A DNA stretch of 64,000 nt from Nocardia salmonicida NBRC 13393 (GTDB lineage: Bacteria; Actinomycetota; Actinomycetes; Mycobacteriales; Mycobacteriaceae): contig NZ_BDBR01000002.1 in the NCBI RefSeq assembly GCF_001613085.1, positions 124,001 through 188,000 of the forward strand, read 5' to 3'. This document shows positions 45,295-53,669 of the stretch, piece by piece; the stretch's first letter is position 1, and the number at the start of each line of letters is the position of its first letter. Both the position numbers and the translations under genes were made by a program. The notes beneath the pieces were generated by a model that was not told the origin of the DNA, did no database searches, and was given only the letters and a program-made list of their open reading frames with translations.

Positions 45295-46815
45295 ATGCGA
45301 ACGATCTCGGGAAGAACCGATGAGGTGGTCGTCGTCGGCGCCGGTCTGGCGGGTCTGGCCGCGGCGTTGCACCTGGCCGGACGTGGTCGCACTGTCACGG
45401 TGGTGGAGCGTGAGATGTTCGCCGGTGGTCGAGCGGGACGCCGCGATGTCGATGGGTATCTGCTCGACACCGGGCCGTCGGTGCTGACCATGCCCGATAT
45501 CGTCGCCGACACCCTTGCCGCGGTGGGAGAGGATCTCGACTCCCGGTTGGACCTGTTGCCGGTCGTTCCCGCGTACCGCGCGCACTTCGCCGACGGCAGC
45601 GGGTTGGATGTCCACAGCGACGCATCGGCGATGGAAGAGTCGGTTCTGGCATTCGCCGGACCCAGGGAAGTCGACGGGTATCGCCGAATGCGCGCGTGGA
45701 TGAGCGAGCTGTACCGCGTCGAATTCGATCGGTTCATCGCCGCGAACGCCGATTCCCCCCTCTCGTTGCTGACACCGGCGCTCGCGCGGCTGATCGCATT
45801 GGGCGGATTCCGGCGCCTCGACAGGGCGATCGGATCCTTTCTGACCGACGAACGACTGCGCCGAGTGTTCACCTTCCAATCGCTCTACGCGGGGGTGTCG
45901 CCACAACGAGCGTTGGCGCTGTACGCGGTGATCTCCTACATGGACACGGTGGGTGGGGTCTACTTCCCGCGCGGAGGAATGCGCGCGCTACCGGAGGCCC
46001 TCGCCGCCGCCGCCGTCGATGCCGGTGTGACGTTCTGTTACGGCGAGACAGTTCACGACCTGGAACGGCGCGGTTCCAGGATCACCTCGGTGCTCACCGA
46101 CCGCGGTCGTCGAATCCCTTGCGATGCCGTTGTTTTGGCGACTGAACTGCCCACTGCCTACGAGTTGCTCGATCGCACACCGCGCCGTCCGATCCGCTGG
46201 CGCCCGGCACCCTCTGCGGTCGTCATGCATATCGGAATGCCCGCCACGGTGCCGACAGCACATCACAACCTCGTCTTCGGCGAAGCGTGGAAGCGAACCT
46301 TCGACGAACTGATCGGTGCGGGGGAGTTGATGTCTGACCCGTCGCTGCTGGTGACCCGGCCCACCGCGACCGACCCCGCCCTCGCTCCGCGCGGGCGCGA
46401 CCTGTTCACCGTTCTCGCTCCGGTACCCAACCTCTACCGCAGCAAGGAATTGGACTGGGATCGCCGCGCCACCGCCTACAGCGAGGAGCTCGCGGCGATC
46501 GTCGAGGACCGTGTGGTCCCGGGCTTCGTCGAAAACGCCGAGATCATGCACGTGGATACTCCCGCCGATTGGGAACGGCAGGGCCTGCTGGCCGGCACTC
46601 CGTTCTCACTCGCGCATACCTTCGCCCAGACCGGCCCCTTCCGCCCCGCGAACATGCCACGCGGCACGGCCAACGCGGTGCTGGCCGGCTGCGGCACCGT
46701 GCCCGGCGTCGGCGTGCCGACGGCCCTGTTGTCGGGCCGTCTCGCCGCCGACCGCGTCACCGGCACGGTGTCGACCTCGCGGACCTCGACTGCGACCAGG
46801 AGTGATCGACGATGA
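45295..46815 (+). CDS. crtI: Phytoene desaturase
   Basis: A 506-residue CrtI-type flavoprotein with FAD motif VVVVGAGLAGLAAALHLA (about 11-28) and EREMFAGGRAGRRDVDGYLLDTGPSVLTMPD. The mid-region SLYAGVSPQRALALYAVISYMDTVGGVYFPRGGM and C-terminal GTVPGVGVPTALLSGRLAADRV are diagnostic of the family. AAAGGGAACG precedes the ATG. It converts phytoene to lycopene by stepwise desaturation. Confidence 0.95.
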   Translation: MRTISGRTDEVVVVGAGLAGLAAALHLAGRGRTVTVVEREMFAGGRAGRRDVDGYLLDTGPSVLTMPDIVADTLAAVGEDLDSRLDLLPVVPAYRAHFADGSGLDVHSDASAMEESVLAFAGPREVDGYRRMRAWMSELYRVEFDRFIAANADSPLSLLTPALARLIALGGFRRLDRAIGSFLTDERLRRVFTFQSLYAGVSPQRALALYAVISYMDTVGGVYFPRGGMRALPEALAAAAVDAGVTFCYGETVHDLERRGSRITSVLTDRGRRIPCDAVVLATELPTAYELLDRTPRRPIRWRPAPSAVVMHIGMPATVPTAHHNLVFGEAWKRTFDELIGAGELMSDPSLLVTRPTATDPALAPRGRDLFTVLAPVPNLYRSKELDWDRRATAYSEELAAIVEDRVVPGFVENAEIMHVDTPADWERQGLLAGTPFSLAHTFAQTGPFRPANMPRGTANAVLAGCGTVPGVGVPTALLSGRLAADRVTGTVSTSRTSTATRSDRR

Positions 46816-47780
46816 TGCACACCGAACTCGACGCCGCCGGCATCCGCGCTGCGGGGCTGCGGGAGTCCTATCAGCGATGCCGGGACCTCAACGCGCGCCA
46901 TGGACGCACGTTCTTCCTCGCCACTCGGCTGCTCGCGCCCGCCCAACGGCCCGCGATCCACGCGCTCTACGGCTTTGCCCGGTGGGCCGACGACATCGTC
47001 GACGAACCCCCGGCCGACGCCGCCGCCGGCTCTGCGGCGGCACGACTGGACGCGGTGGCGAAGGACCTGCACGACAGTCTTTCCGGGACCCCCGGAGACG
47101 ACCCGATCCTTGCCGCGCTTGCCGATACCGCCGCCAGATACCAGATCGACCACGCCTTGTTCGACGATTTCCTCGACTCGATGCGCATGGATCTGACGGT
47201 GACCGACTACCCGGACCGGGCCGCGCTGGATCGCTATATGCACGGTTCGGCAGCGGTGATCGGGCTGCAAGTTCTGCCGGTGCTCGGCACCGTGGGCGCA
47301 CAAGCCGATGCCGCCCCGTACGCGGCCGCGCTGGGAAAAGCGTTCCAGCTCACCAACTTCCTTCGAGACATCGCCGAAGACCTCGACCGTGGCCGGGTGT
47401 ATCTGCCTGCCGACGAGCTGGCCGCTTTCGATGTGGATCGCGCCCGGTTGCAGTGGTGCCGGACGAATCGCCGCACCGACACCAAGGTGCGATCGGCCCT
47501 GTCCGCACAACATGCGATTGCCCGAGACTGGTACCGATACGCCGACGCCGGAATCGAGCTGCTGCACCCGGTGTCGCGACCCTGTGTCGCCACCGCGGCT
47601 GTGCTGTACTCGGAGATTCTCGACCGCATCGAGGACACCGAGTTCGCGGTGTTCACCGCACGCGCCACCGTGGGCAACGCGCGTCGCACCCGGGTCGCCG
47701 GTTCGGCGTTGGCTCGCGCGTTGTGGGCGCGGCGAGGCGGGCGCGCACGCGCACTGACAAAAGCCGAAGGGTTGACGTGA
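46812..47780 (+). CDS. crtB: Phytoene synthase
   Basis: The ATG overlaps the crtI stop by four bases. The 322-residue protein has the head-to-head synthase motifs ARWADDIVDEP and NFLRDIAEDLDRGRVYLP, plus the YCRxxA-like helix. It condenses two GGPP molecules into phytoene. It clearly differs from the squalene-synthase-like protein at 38829, so the window holds two branches of this superfamily. Confidence 0.95.
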   Translation: MMHTELDAAGIRAAGLRESYQRCRDLNARHGRTFFLATRLLAPAQRPAIHALYGFARWADDIVDEPPADAAAGSAAARLDAVAKDLHDSLSGTPGDDPILAALADTAARYQIDHALFDDFLDSMRMDLTVTDYPDRAALDRYMHGSAAVIGLQVLPVLGTVGAQADAAPYAAALGKAFQLTNFLRDIAEDLDRGRVYLPADELAAFDVDRARLQWCRTNRRTDTKVRSALSAQHAIARDWYRYADAGIELLHPVSRPCVATAAVLYSEILDRIEDTEFAVFTARATVGNARRTRVAGSALARALWARRGGRARALTKAEGLT

Positions 47781-47942
47781 TCTCTCGAACTCGGCGAAAA
47801 AAGGCGGTGCGGGTCATCCAACTCGGCGGGATCCGGGACTAGTTTGTGCTGTGAGTACCTGATGCCTCGAGATCCCTGAGCAGATGGACCGATGGTTTCG
47901 CCGTTTGGACCGCGTGTTGTTGACCGAGAGTTAGGTGACACG

Positions 47943-48296
47943 ATGGAACGCTGGCAATACCTGATAGTCATGGGGCTTTGCCTGCTGGTGACCCTGCCGT
48001 TGGAGTCTTTCGGTGGCGGGGTCTATCGGCGCCCCGCCCGGCTCGCTCGATGCGTGCTCCCGGTGGCCGCCGTGTTCCTCGTCTGGGACGCGATGGCCAT
48101 CGCTGCCGACGTCTGGACCTACAGCCCGCGCTATCTGACAGGCTGGACGCTGCCGCTGGCGATACCGGTCGAGGAACTGGTCTTCTTCCTCGTCATACCG
48201 CTGTGCGCACTGCTCACCTACAACGCGGTCGAGACGATTCTCCAGCGGCTGCACCCCACCGAGTCGCCCTCGGCGCCCTCGGAGCGGACCCGGTGA
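47943..48296 (+). CDS. crtYc: Lycopene cyclase, small subunit c
   Basis: A 117-residue membrane protein with three transmembrane segments. PVEELVFFLVIPLCALLTYNAVE is the heterodimeric (CrtYcd) lycopene cyclase signature. The ATG at 47943 is preceded by AGGTGA. A gap of about 160 bases separates it from crtB. It acts with CrtYd to form the beta-rings of beta-carotene. Confidence 0.92.
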   Translation: MERWQYLIVMGLCLLVTLPLESFGGGVYRRPARLARCVLPVAAVFLVWDAMAIAADVWTYSPRYLTGWTLPLAIPVEELVFFLVIPLCALLTYNAVETILQRLHPTESPSAPSERTR

Positions 48297-48622
48297 CCGG
48301 CCTCGGCTATACGCTGCCCGCGCTGGTCGCGGTGGTCCTCGTCTGTGTATGGGAACTCGCGTTCCTCCGGACAGGGCTGTTCCGCCGGCCCGGCTATTGG
48401 CTGTCGATGGTCATCGTGCTCGGCTTCCAGATCTTGGTCGACGGCTGGCTCACCAAACTCACCGCACCGTTGGTTCTCTACGACGCTGAACACATCACCG
48501 GGATCCGGTTCCCGTGGGACATCCCGGTCGAGGACTACCTGTTCGGCTTCGCCATGGTCACCGCGGTCCTGCTGCTGTGGGAACGCGAACGAATCCGGGA
48601 TCGGAAAGGTGTGCGCTTGTGA
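48293..48622 (+). CDS. crtYd: Lycopene cyclase, small subunit d
   Basis: The GTG start overlaps the crtYc stop (GTGA). The 109-residue product has three transmembrane segments and the second cyclase signature FPWDIPVEDYLFGFAMVTAVLL. It is the partner of CrtYc. The split into two genes is typical of mycolic-acid actinobacteria. Confidence 0.92.
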   Translation: MTGLGYTLPALVAVVLVCVWELAFLRTGLFRRPGYWLSMVIVLGFQILVDGWLTKLTAPLVLYDAEHITGIRFPWDIPVEDYLFGFAMVTAVLLLWERERIRDRKGVRL

Positions 48623-49380
48623 ACGACTCTCGAATCGGTGTCGACGGGCTATCTCGCGACGAGGTCCCGATTGCCTTCGACGCGGTCGCCGACGATTACG
48701 ACCGCCTCGTCGCGGTGAATCCCGGCTATCACAAACACCTGCGCACCTCCGCGCGCCGGATGCAACTTCCCGACCGCGGGGCAGGGCTTCGATTGCTCGA
48801 CGCAGGCTGCGGGACAGGTGCTTCCACCGCCGCGTTGTTGTCGGTCGCCCCGAAAGCGGAGATCGTCGCTGTCGACGGATCGGCACAGATGCTCGCACGA
48901 GCGCGTGCCAAAACATGGCCCGACTCCGTCCGGTTCGTGCACAGCCGTATCGAGGATATCGAGGCCGCGGGCGTTGTCGGACCCTTCGACGGCATCTTCG
49001 CCGCCTATCTCGTGCGCAATCTCGCCGACCCCGACGCCCAGCTCCGCGCGTTCGCCGCGCTGCTACGCCCTGGCGCCCCACTGGGGGTGCACGAATACTC
49101 GGTGGCGGAATCGAGGTGGTCCCGCATCGTCTGGAACACGGTGTGCCGCACCATCATCGTGCCCGCCGGATGGATGCTCAGCCGCGACGCCACGCTGTAC
49201 CGACACCTCCAACGAAGCGTCGTCTCCTTCGACAGCACGTCCCGATTCCGGGAGCGGCTGCGCGAGAACGGCTTCACGGCAGTCTGCAGCGAAACCGTCC
49301 CAGGCTGGCAGCACGGCATCGTGCACACGTTCCTGGCGACCACCCATCGTTCTCAGTACCTGGATGGAGTCGAGCGCTAG
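48619..49380 (+). CDS. SAM-dependent methyltransferase of the carotenoid operon (CrtT-like)
   Basis: The GTG overlaps the crtYd stop, giving 253 residues. The class I SAM-binding motif LLDAGCGTGAST is at about 60-71, followed by AVDGSAQML and an acidic loop. Its position between the cyclase and crtU genes corresponds to crtT of Streptomyces carotenoid clusters, whose exact step is uncertain. The sequence resembles quinone/sterol C-methyltransferases. Confidence 0.82.
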   Translation: MNDSRIGVDGLSRDEVPIAFDAVADDYDRLVAVNPGYHKHLRTSARRMQLPDRGAGLRLLDAGCGTGASTAALLSVAPKAEIVAVDGSAQMLARARAKTWPDSVRFVHSRIEDIEAAGVVGPFDGIFAAYLVRNLADPDAQLRAFAALLRPGAPLGVHEYSVAESRWSRIVWNTVCRTIIVPAGWMLSRDATLYRHLQRSVVSFDSTSRFRERLRENGFTAVCSETVPGWQHGIVHTFLATTHRSQYLDGVER

Positions 49381-50954
49381 TGGACGCTGCTATCGGCCGC
49401 GATCGGCGCATCGTTCACCATGCCGCCGCCCGTCCTGTCGGTCGTGAGCCGCGCACCCGCCCGTACGTGGTTGTGGTCGGCGCGGGCATCGCCGGGCTGG
49501 CCGCCGCTACCGGGCTCGCCGAACGCGGTATCGAGGTCGAGGTGATCGAAGGCCAGGAATATCTCGGCGGTCGCGTCGGCGGGTGGACCGAAGCCCTTCC
49601 CGACGGCACCACGATCGCGATGAACCGTGGTTTTCATGCCTTCTTCCGGCAGTACTACAACCTGCGGCAATTGTTGCGCCGCACCGATCCCTTACTGCAG
49701 CGCATGACGCGCGTCGACGACTATCCGCTGGTGGATGCCGAAGGCCGACGCGATTCGTTCCGTCGCCTGCCGCTCACCCCACCATGGAACGCGCTCGCCT
49801 TCGCGGCGCGCAGTCGCACGTTTCCGCTGCACGAGTTGTGGCGACTCGATGCCAGGGCCGCGGCCCCGTTGGCGATGGTGTCGGTGCCCGCCATCTACGA
49901 CCAGTTGGATCATGTGGACGCGGAAACGTTTCTGCGGAAGATCAAATTTCCCGTCGCCGCACGCCATCTCGCCTTCGAGGTCTTCTCCCGGAGCTTCTTC
50001 GCGCCGCCGACGCAGATGTCGGCCGCCGAGTTGGCCGCCATGTTCCACATCTACTTCCTCGGATCCAGCGAAGGGCTGCTCTTCGACGTGCCGACGTCGA
50101 ACTACGACTCCGCACTGTGGTCGCCGCTGAGCGAGTACCTCGCAGCGCGCGGATCCCGGATCCGCACCGGAACGACCGTCACCCGGGTGCAGACGGGTGG
50201 AAACCGAACCTTCCGAGTTCACGACGATGTCGGTGGCGTCGTCGATGCCGACGCGGTCGTGCTGGCGACCGATGTCGCCGGGCTGCGTCGGATCGTCGCC
50301 GACTCCCCGGATCTCGGCGATTCCGACTGGCGCTCACGGATCCAGGCGTTGCGCAGCGCTCCACCGTTTCTCGTCCATCGCCTGTGGCTGGATCGGCCGG
50401 TCGCGCAGGAGAGACCGGCGTTTCTCGCCACCGGCGGGATGCCTCCACTGGATAACATCAGCGTTCTCGACCGCTACGAGGATCGGGCTCGCTCCTGGGC
50501 CGAGCGGCACAACGGTGCGGTGGTCGAACTGCATGCCTACGCACTGTCCGAGGTTCGGACACCAGAGTTCGAGCGTGAGATCCGCGCACAGCTTCTCGCT
50601 CGACTGCACCACCTCTATCCCGAGACAGCCGATGCGAGGGTCGTCGGTGAACAGGTGCTGTGGCGACAGGATTGCCCCCTGTTCGGAGTGGGCGACCACG
50701 CCGCCCGTCCGCCGGTTCGCACGCCGCACGACAAGCTGATGCTGGCCGGGGACGGTATCCGTATCGACCTGCCTGTCGCGTTGATGGAACGTGCCGCCAC
50801 GACCGGCTGGACCGCGGCGAATGCCCTGCTCACGCAATGGGGCCTGTCCGGGCACGACCTGTACACCGTGCCCACGACCGGACGACACGCGGTGCTGCGC
50901 CGTCTCGCCGCGCGCGAAATGTCGAAAGCGCCGATCCAGGAGGAATCTGTATGA
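49380..50954 (+). CDS. crtU: Carotene desaturase/methyltransferase (isorenieratene synthase)
   Basis: The GTG at 49380 overlaps the preceding TAG by one base. The 524-residue protein begins with a short lead, then the FAD motif VVVGAGIAGLAAATGLAERG at about 31-50. The CrtU hallmark GGWTEALPDG ... NRGFHAFFRQYYNLRQLLRR follows. It converts beta-rings to aromatic phi-rings with methyl migration, giving isorenieratene (leprotene). It overlaps the downstream Rieske gene by four bases. Confidence 0.9.
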   Translation: MDAAIGRDRRIVHHAAARPVGREPRTRPYVVVVGAGIAGLAAATGLAERGIEVEVIEGQEYLGGRVGGWTEALPDGTTIAMNRGFHAFFRQYYNLRQLLRRTDPLLQRMTRVDDYPLVDAEGRRDSFRRLPLTPPWNALAFAARSRTFPLHELWRLDARAAAPLAMVSVPAIYDQLDHVDAETFLRKIKFPVAARHLAFEVFSRSFFAPPTQMSAAELAAMFHIYFLGSSEGLLFDVPTSNYDSALWSPLSEYLAARGSRIRTGTTVTRVQTGGNRTFRVHDDVGGVVDADAVVLATDVAGLRRIVADSPDLGDSDWRSRIQALRSAPPFLVHRLWLDRPVAQERPAFLATGGMPPLDNISVLDRYEDRARSWAERHNGAVVELHAYALSEVRTPEFEREIRAQLLARLHHLYPETADARVVGEQVLWRQDCPLFGVGDHAARPPVRTPHDKLMLAGDGIRIDLPVALMERAATTGWTAANALLTQWGLSGHDLYTVPTTGRHAVLRRLAAREMSKAPIQEESV

Positions 50955-51970
50955 GCGACAGGATCTTTCGGCGCTGGCCCACCGGCTGGCCGGTGCAGCC
51001 TGTCGATTCCGAACGGTGGTCTGCCCAGAATCCCACCTACCGCGACGCCGACCCCGCTGTCATCGGCGCAGCACTCGAACGGTCGCAGAACCGTCCCTCC
51101 GGGAACTGGTACGTCTTCGGCGCGAGCCGTGACGTTCGAAACGATCGGCCTTTCGGTGCCACAGTCGCCGGCGTAGAGCTCGTGGCCTGGCGCGACCAGC
51201 AGCAGCGGCTGCTGGTCGGACCCGGCGCATGTCCGCACCTCGGTGCGCCGCTTGCTCAGGCGAGAGTCGACTGCGGGGCGCTGGTGTGCCGCTGGCACGG
51301 CCTACGGCTCAGCGGTGACGGTGGACCAGGCTGGGCAGCATTGCCGTGCCACGACGACGGGGTTCTGGTCTGGGTCCGACTCGACCACATCGGCGCCGAA
51401 CCGCCGTTGGACGCGCCGGTCATCGGTGCTCGTCCGGCCTCGAATCGCGCGATCTCGGCGGTCGCCACCGTGACCGGGGTGTGTGAGCCCGCCGACATCA
51501 TCGCCAACCGGCTCGATCCCTGGCACGGGTCCTGGTTTCACCCCTACTCCTTCGCCCATCTCGAGGTGCTCGAATCTCCTGCGTCCGAACCCGGCGCCGC
51601 CGACTCTGTCGAACGGTTCGTCGTCGCGGTCACCTTCCGGGTCGGCGGTCGGCTCGGCGTCCCCGTACACGCCGAGTTCATCAGCCCGGAACCACGAACG
51701 CTGACGATGCGCATCATCGACGGCGAAGGACAGGGCAGTGTCGTCGAAACCCATGCCACTCCACTGGGCGTCGGACCTGACGGACAGCCGCGCACGGCAG
51801 TCATCGAAGCAGTGGTCGCGGACAGCGGAAGGCGTGGCTTCCGCGTAGCCCGACGCGCCGGCACCGCGCTGAGGCCGCTGATGGCACACGCCGCGACTCG
51901 ATTGTGGCGTGACGATCTCTCCTACGCGGAGCGTCGCTACCAATTGCGCACTCGGCACCGGAGCGGGTGA
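50951..51970 (+). CDS. Rieske [2Fe-2S] protein of the carotenoid operon (DUF5914-like)
   Basis: A 339-residue protein with a Rieske site CPHLGAP/CRWHGLRL at about 99-120, followed by a domain of unknown function. I recall DUF5914 proteins beside crtU in Streptomyces and mycobacteria. It might be a carotenoid hydroxylase or ring oxygenase, or supply electrons to CrtU; the iron-binding H-x4-H motif of typical Rieske oxygenases is not obvious, although LDPWHGSWFHPYSF offers two histidines five apart. It is the last gene of the crt operon. Confidence 0.78.
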   Translation: MSDRIFRRWPTGWPVQPVDSERWSAQNPTYRDADPAVIGAALERSQNRPSGNWYVFGASRDVRNDRPFGATVAGVELVAWRDQQQRLLVGPGACPHLGAPLAQARVDCGALVCRWHGLRLSGDGGPGWAALPCHDDGVLVWVRLDHIGAEPPLDAPVIGARPASNRAISAVATVTGVCEPADIIANRLDPWHGSWFHPYSFAHLEVLESPASEPGAADSVERFVVAVTFRVGGRLGVPVHAEFISPEPRTLTMRIIDGEGQGSVVETHATPLGVGPDGQPRTAVIEAVVADSGRRGFRVARRAGTALRPLMAHAATRLWRDDLSYAERRYQLRTRHRSG

Positions 51971-51982
51971 ACACGAAAAGTG

Positions 51983-52004
51983 TGCATCATTTCTGCATCA
52001 TTTG
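51983..52004. promoter_or_regulatory. Tandem 11-bp direct repeats, same element as at crtE
   Basis: TGCATCATTTC (51983-51993) and TGCATCATTTG (51994-52004) are tandem 11-mers differing only in the last base. The core TGCATC-R-TTT is shared with the element before crtE in the opposite orientation. It lies 12 bases after the crt operon and about 220 bases before the lipoprotein gene. Confidence 0.5.
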
Positions 52005-52225
52005 CTCGATCGCGTCCGTTTCGCTCCTAGGATCATTGGAGGTGACAACCGCATGTCGGCGACCACTCGGCAACTCCTGATCAGCTCACGGAATTGCCCT
52101 CGCACCAGCCCGTACGAGCCTTGGGTGCATCTTCTCCTCTGGCCGTCGGCAACCTGGACGAAAGTTCGATGACCGTCGGAAATCGTGGTGGCGAACCCCG
52201 CCGCCTCGTCGGAAGGAGAAAGCGA

Positions 52226-52906
52226 GTGAACACGATGAGAAGCAACACGAGAGTAACCGTGGCAGCGGTAGGGGTGGCAGCGATGGCGATGTTCGGTCTG
52301 GCGGCGTGTTCGTCAGATGATTCGTCATCGGACTCGGCATCGACGTCGATGGCGATGGCGACAACGTCATCGATGTCGACACAATCGATGACGCCCACTT
52401 CGGGGGCTGCGGCGGGGGACACCCTGGTGGGCCCGGGCTGCGCCGAGTATGCCGCGCAAGTCCCGACCGGGCCGGGGTCGGTCGAAGGTATGTCCGAAGT
52501 ACCGGTGACGGTGGCGGCATCGAACAATCCGCTCCTCACCACCTTGACCGCTGCGGTCTCGGGTCAGCTGAATCCCCAGGTCAACTTGGTCGACACGCTC
52601 AACGGCGGCGAGTTCACGGTCTTTGCTCCGGTGGACGCGGCCTTCGCCAAGGTCGATCCCGCCACCATCGAGAGCTTGAAGACCGATGCACCCACGCTGG
52701 AGAAGATTCTTACCTATCACGTGGTGCCGGGCCGGATCGCGCCGGACGCCATCGTGGGTACGCAAACAACGGTGCAGGGTGGCACGGTGACGGTCACCGG
52801 CTCCGGTGACAATCTGAAAGTCAACGACGCCGCAGTGCTCTGCGGTGGCATCAATACCGCCAATGCCACGGTCTACCTGATTGATTCGGTTCTGATGCCG
52901 CAGTGA
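52226..52906 (+). CDS. MPT83-like fasciclin-domain lipoprotein
   Basis: The GTG at 52226 is chosen for its AGGAG site seven bases upstream. The 226-residue protein has a lipobox LAAC at about residue 27, a Ser/Met/Thr-rich linker, then [17 protein letters not shown] and a fasciclin domain ([28 protein letters not shown]). The layout and the segments [23 protein letters not shown] are very close to mycobacterial MPT83/MPT70. It is anchored outside the membrane. In mycobacteria these proteins are surface antigens with unclear cellular function. Confidence 0.92.
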   Translation: MNTMRSNTRVTVAAVGVAAMAMFGLAACSSDDSSSDSASTSMAMATTSSMSTQSMTPTSGAAAGDTLVGPGCAEYAAQVPTGPGSVEGMSEVPVTVAASNNPLLTTLTAAVSGQLNPQVNLVDTLNGGEFTVFAPVDAAFAKVDPATIESLKTDAPTLEKILTYHVVPGRIAPDAIVGTQTTVQGGTVTVTGSGDNLKVNDAAVLCGGINTANATVYLIDSVLMPQ

Positions 52907-52960
52907 GAATCTCGTCGATATCTCGACGAGACACAGTGAACAACTCTCTAGGAGATTGAC

Positions 52961-53455
52961 ATGAAGATTCACCATTACGGGCGAGTAACAGGAATCGGCT
53001 TCGGCGCGGCCATCGCGATCGCGGGCGTGATCGCGATGGCGCCGACTGCCGGCGCAGCGCCCGTCGATTGCCGCGTTCCCGGCGCGGGCATGATCGAGAA
53101 TTCATCGGACACTTCGGAATGCGCCGCGTCGAGCGTCGGCGGAAGTGCCGCTGCCGCGTTCGGAGTCGATGGATCCGCCGCGGCGTCGGCGGGGCCACAG
53201 GCGCTCGCTCTCGCGATCGGCGTAGGCGGCGGCGCGGCAACCTCGCAGGCACAGGGCCTGTCCGGGCCGGCCGCGCTCGCGTTGGGCCCAGGATCGACGG
53301 TCGACGCCAGCGGTGTGCGGCCCGGACTGGCGCTCGGGATCGCCGGTGCCGGTGCAAGTGTCACCATCGACGGGAAGACCACGCCGACCTGCGTGGGTGG
53401 CCCGGCGCTGGCCGGTGACTTCCAGACATTGCAGGGCTGCGTCTCCCTCGGGTGA
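52961..53455 (+). CDS. Small secreted Ala/Gly-rich protein, unknown function
   Basis: The 164-residue protein has a Sec signal peptide (about 1-32, ending AGA-A), four cysteines in the mature part (CRV, ECAAS, TCVGG, GCVSLG) and a middle section of Ala/Gly-rich repeats around AAAAFGVDGSAAASAGPQ. TCTAGGAGATTGAC precedes the ATG. I recall a similar DUF6764-type family in Nocardia and Rhodococcus, without known function. Confidence 0.78.
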   Translation: MKIHHYGRVTGIGFGAAIAIAGVIAMAPTAGAAPVDCRVPGAGMIENSSDTSECAASSVGGSAAAAFGVDGSAAASAGPQALALAIGVGGGAATSQAQGLSGPAALALGPGSTVDASGVRPGLALGIAGAGASVTIDGKTTPTCVGGPALAGDFQTLQGCVSLG

Positions 53456-53564
53456 CTCGTAAACGACCGGGTGGGTAGCCGATACCACCACTCCTCGAGC
53501 GTCGAACCTGTTGCGCGCCAGCCTTTGTGGATTCTGTAGGTGTCATCGGGAGCCGCGCGAATCC

Positions 53565-53601
53565 TCGCGCTGCGCGCGCCCCTAGGGTGCGCGCAGCGCG
53601 A
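53565..53601. terminator. Very strong GC hairpin between convergent genes
   Basis: Arms CGCGCTGCGCGC (53566-53577) and GCGCGCAGCGCG (53589-53600) are perfectly complementary. They extend by a T-A pair outside and a G-T wobble plus C-G pairs inside, to roughly 16-17 pairs around a tiny CTA loop. It lies between a rightward and a leftward gene, so it can serve both. It lacks a U tract, which is common for terminators in GC-rich actinobacteria. Confidence 0.65.
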
Positions 53602-53669
53602 CCGAGGCGCGGGCGGACTCGGACGCTGTCGGTGGTCGCCACACCTGCCACGGACTGCGTGGTCGCACC

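Noticed and set aside
48345..49379. Extension of the crtU frame upstream to 869 codons
   Set aside because: The upstream part overlaps crtYd and the methyltransferase and is Arg/Pro-rich; the GTG at 49380 overlapping the previous stop is a natural start.
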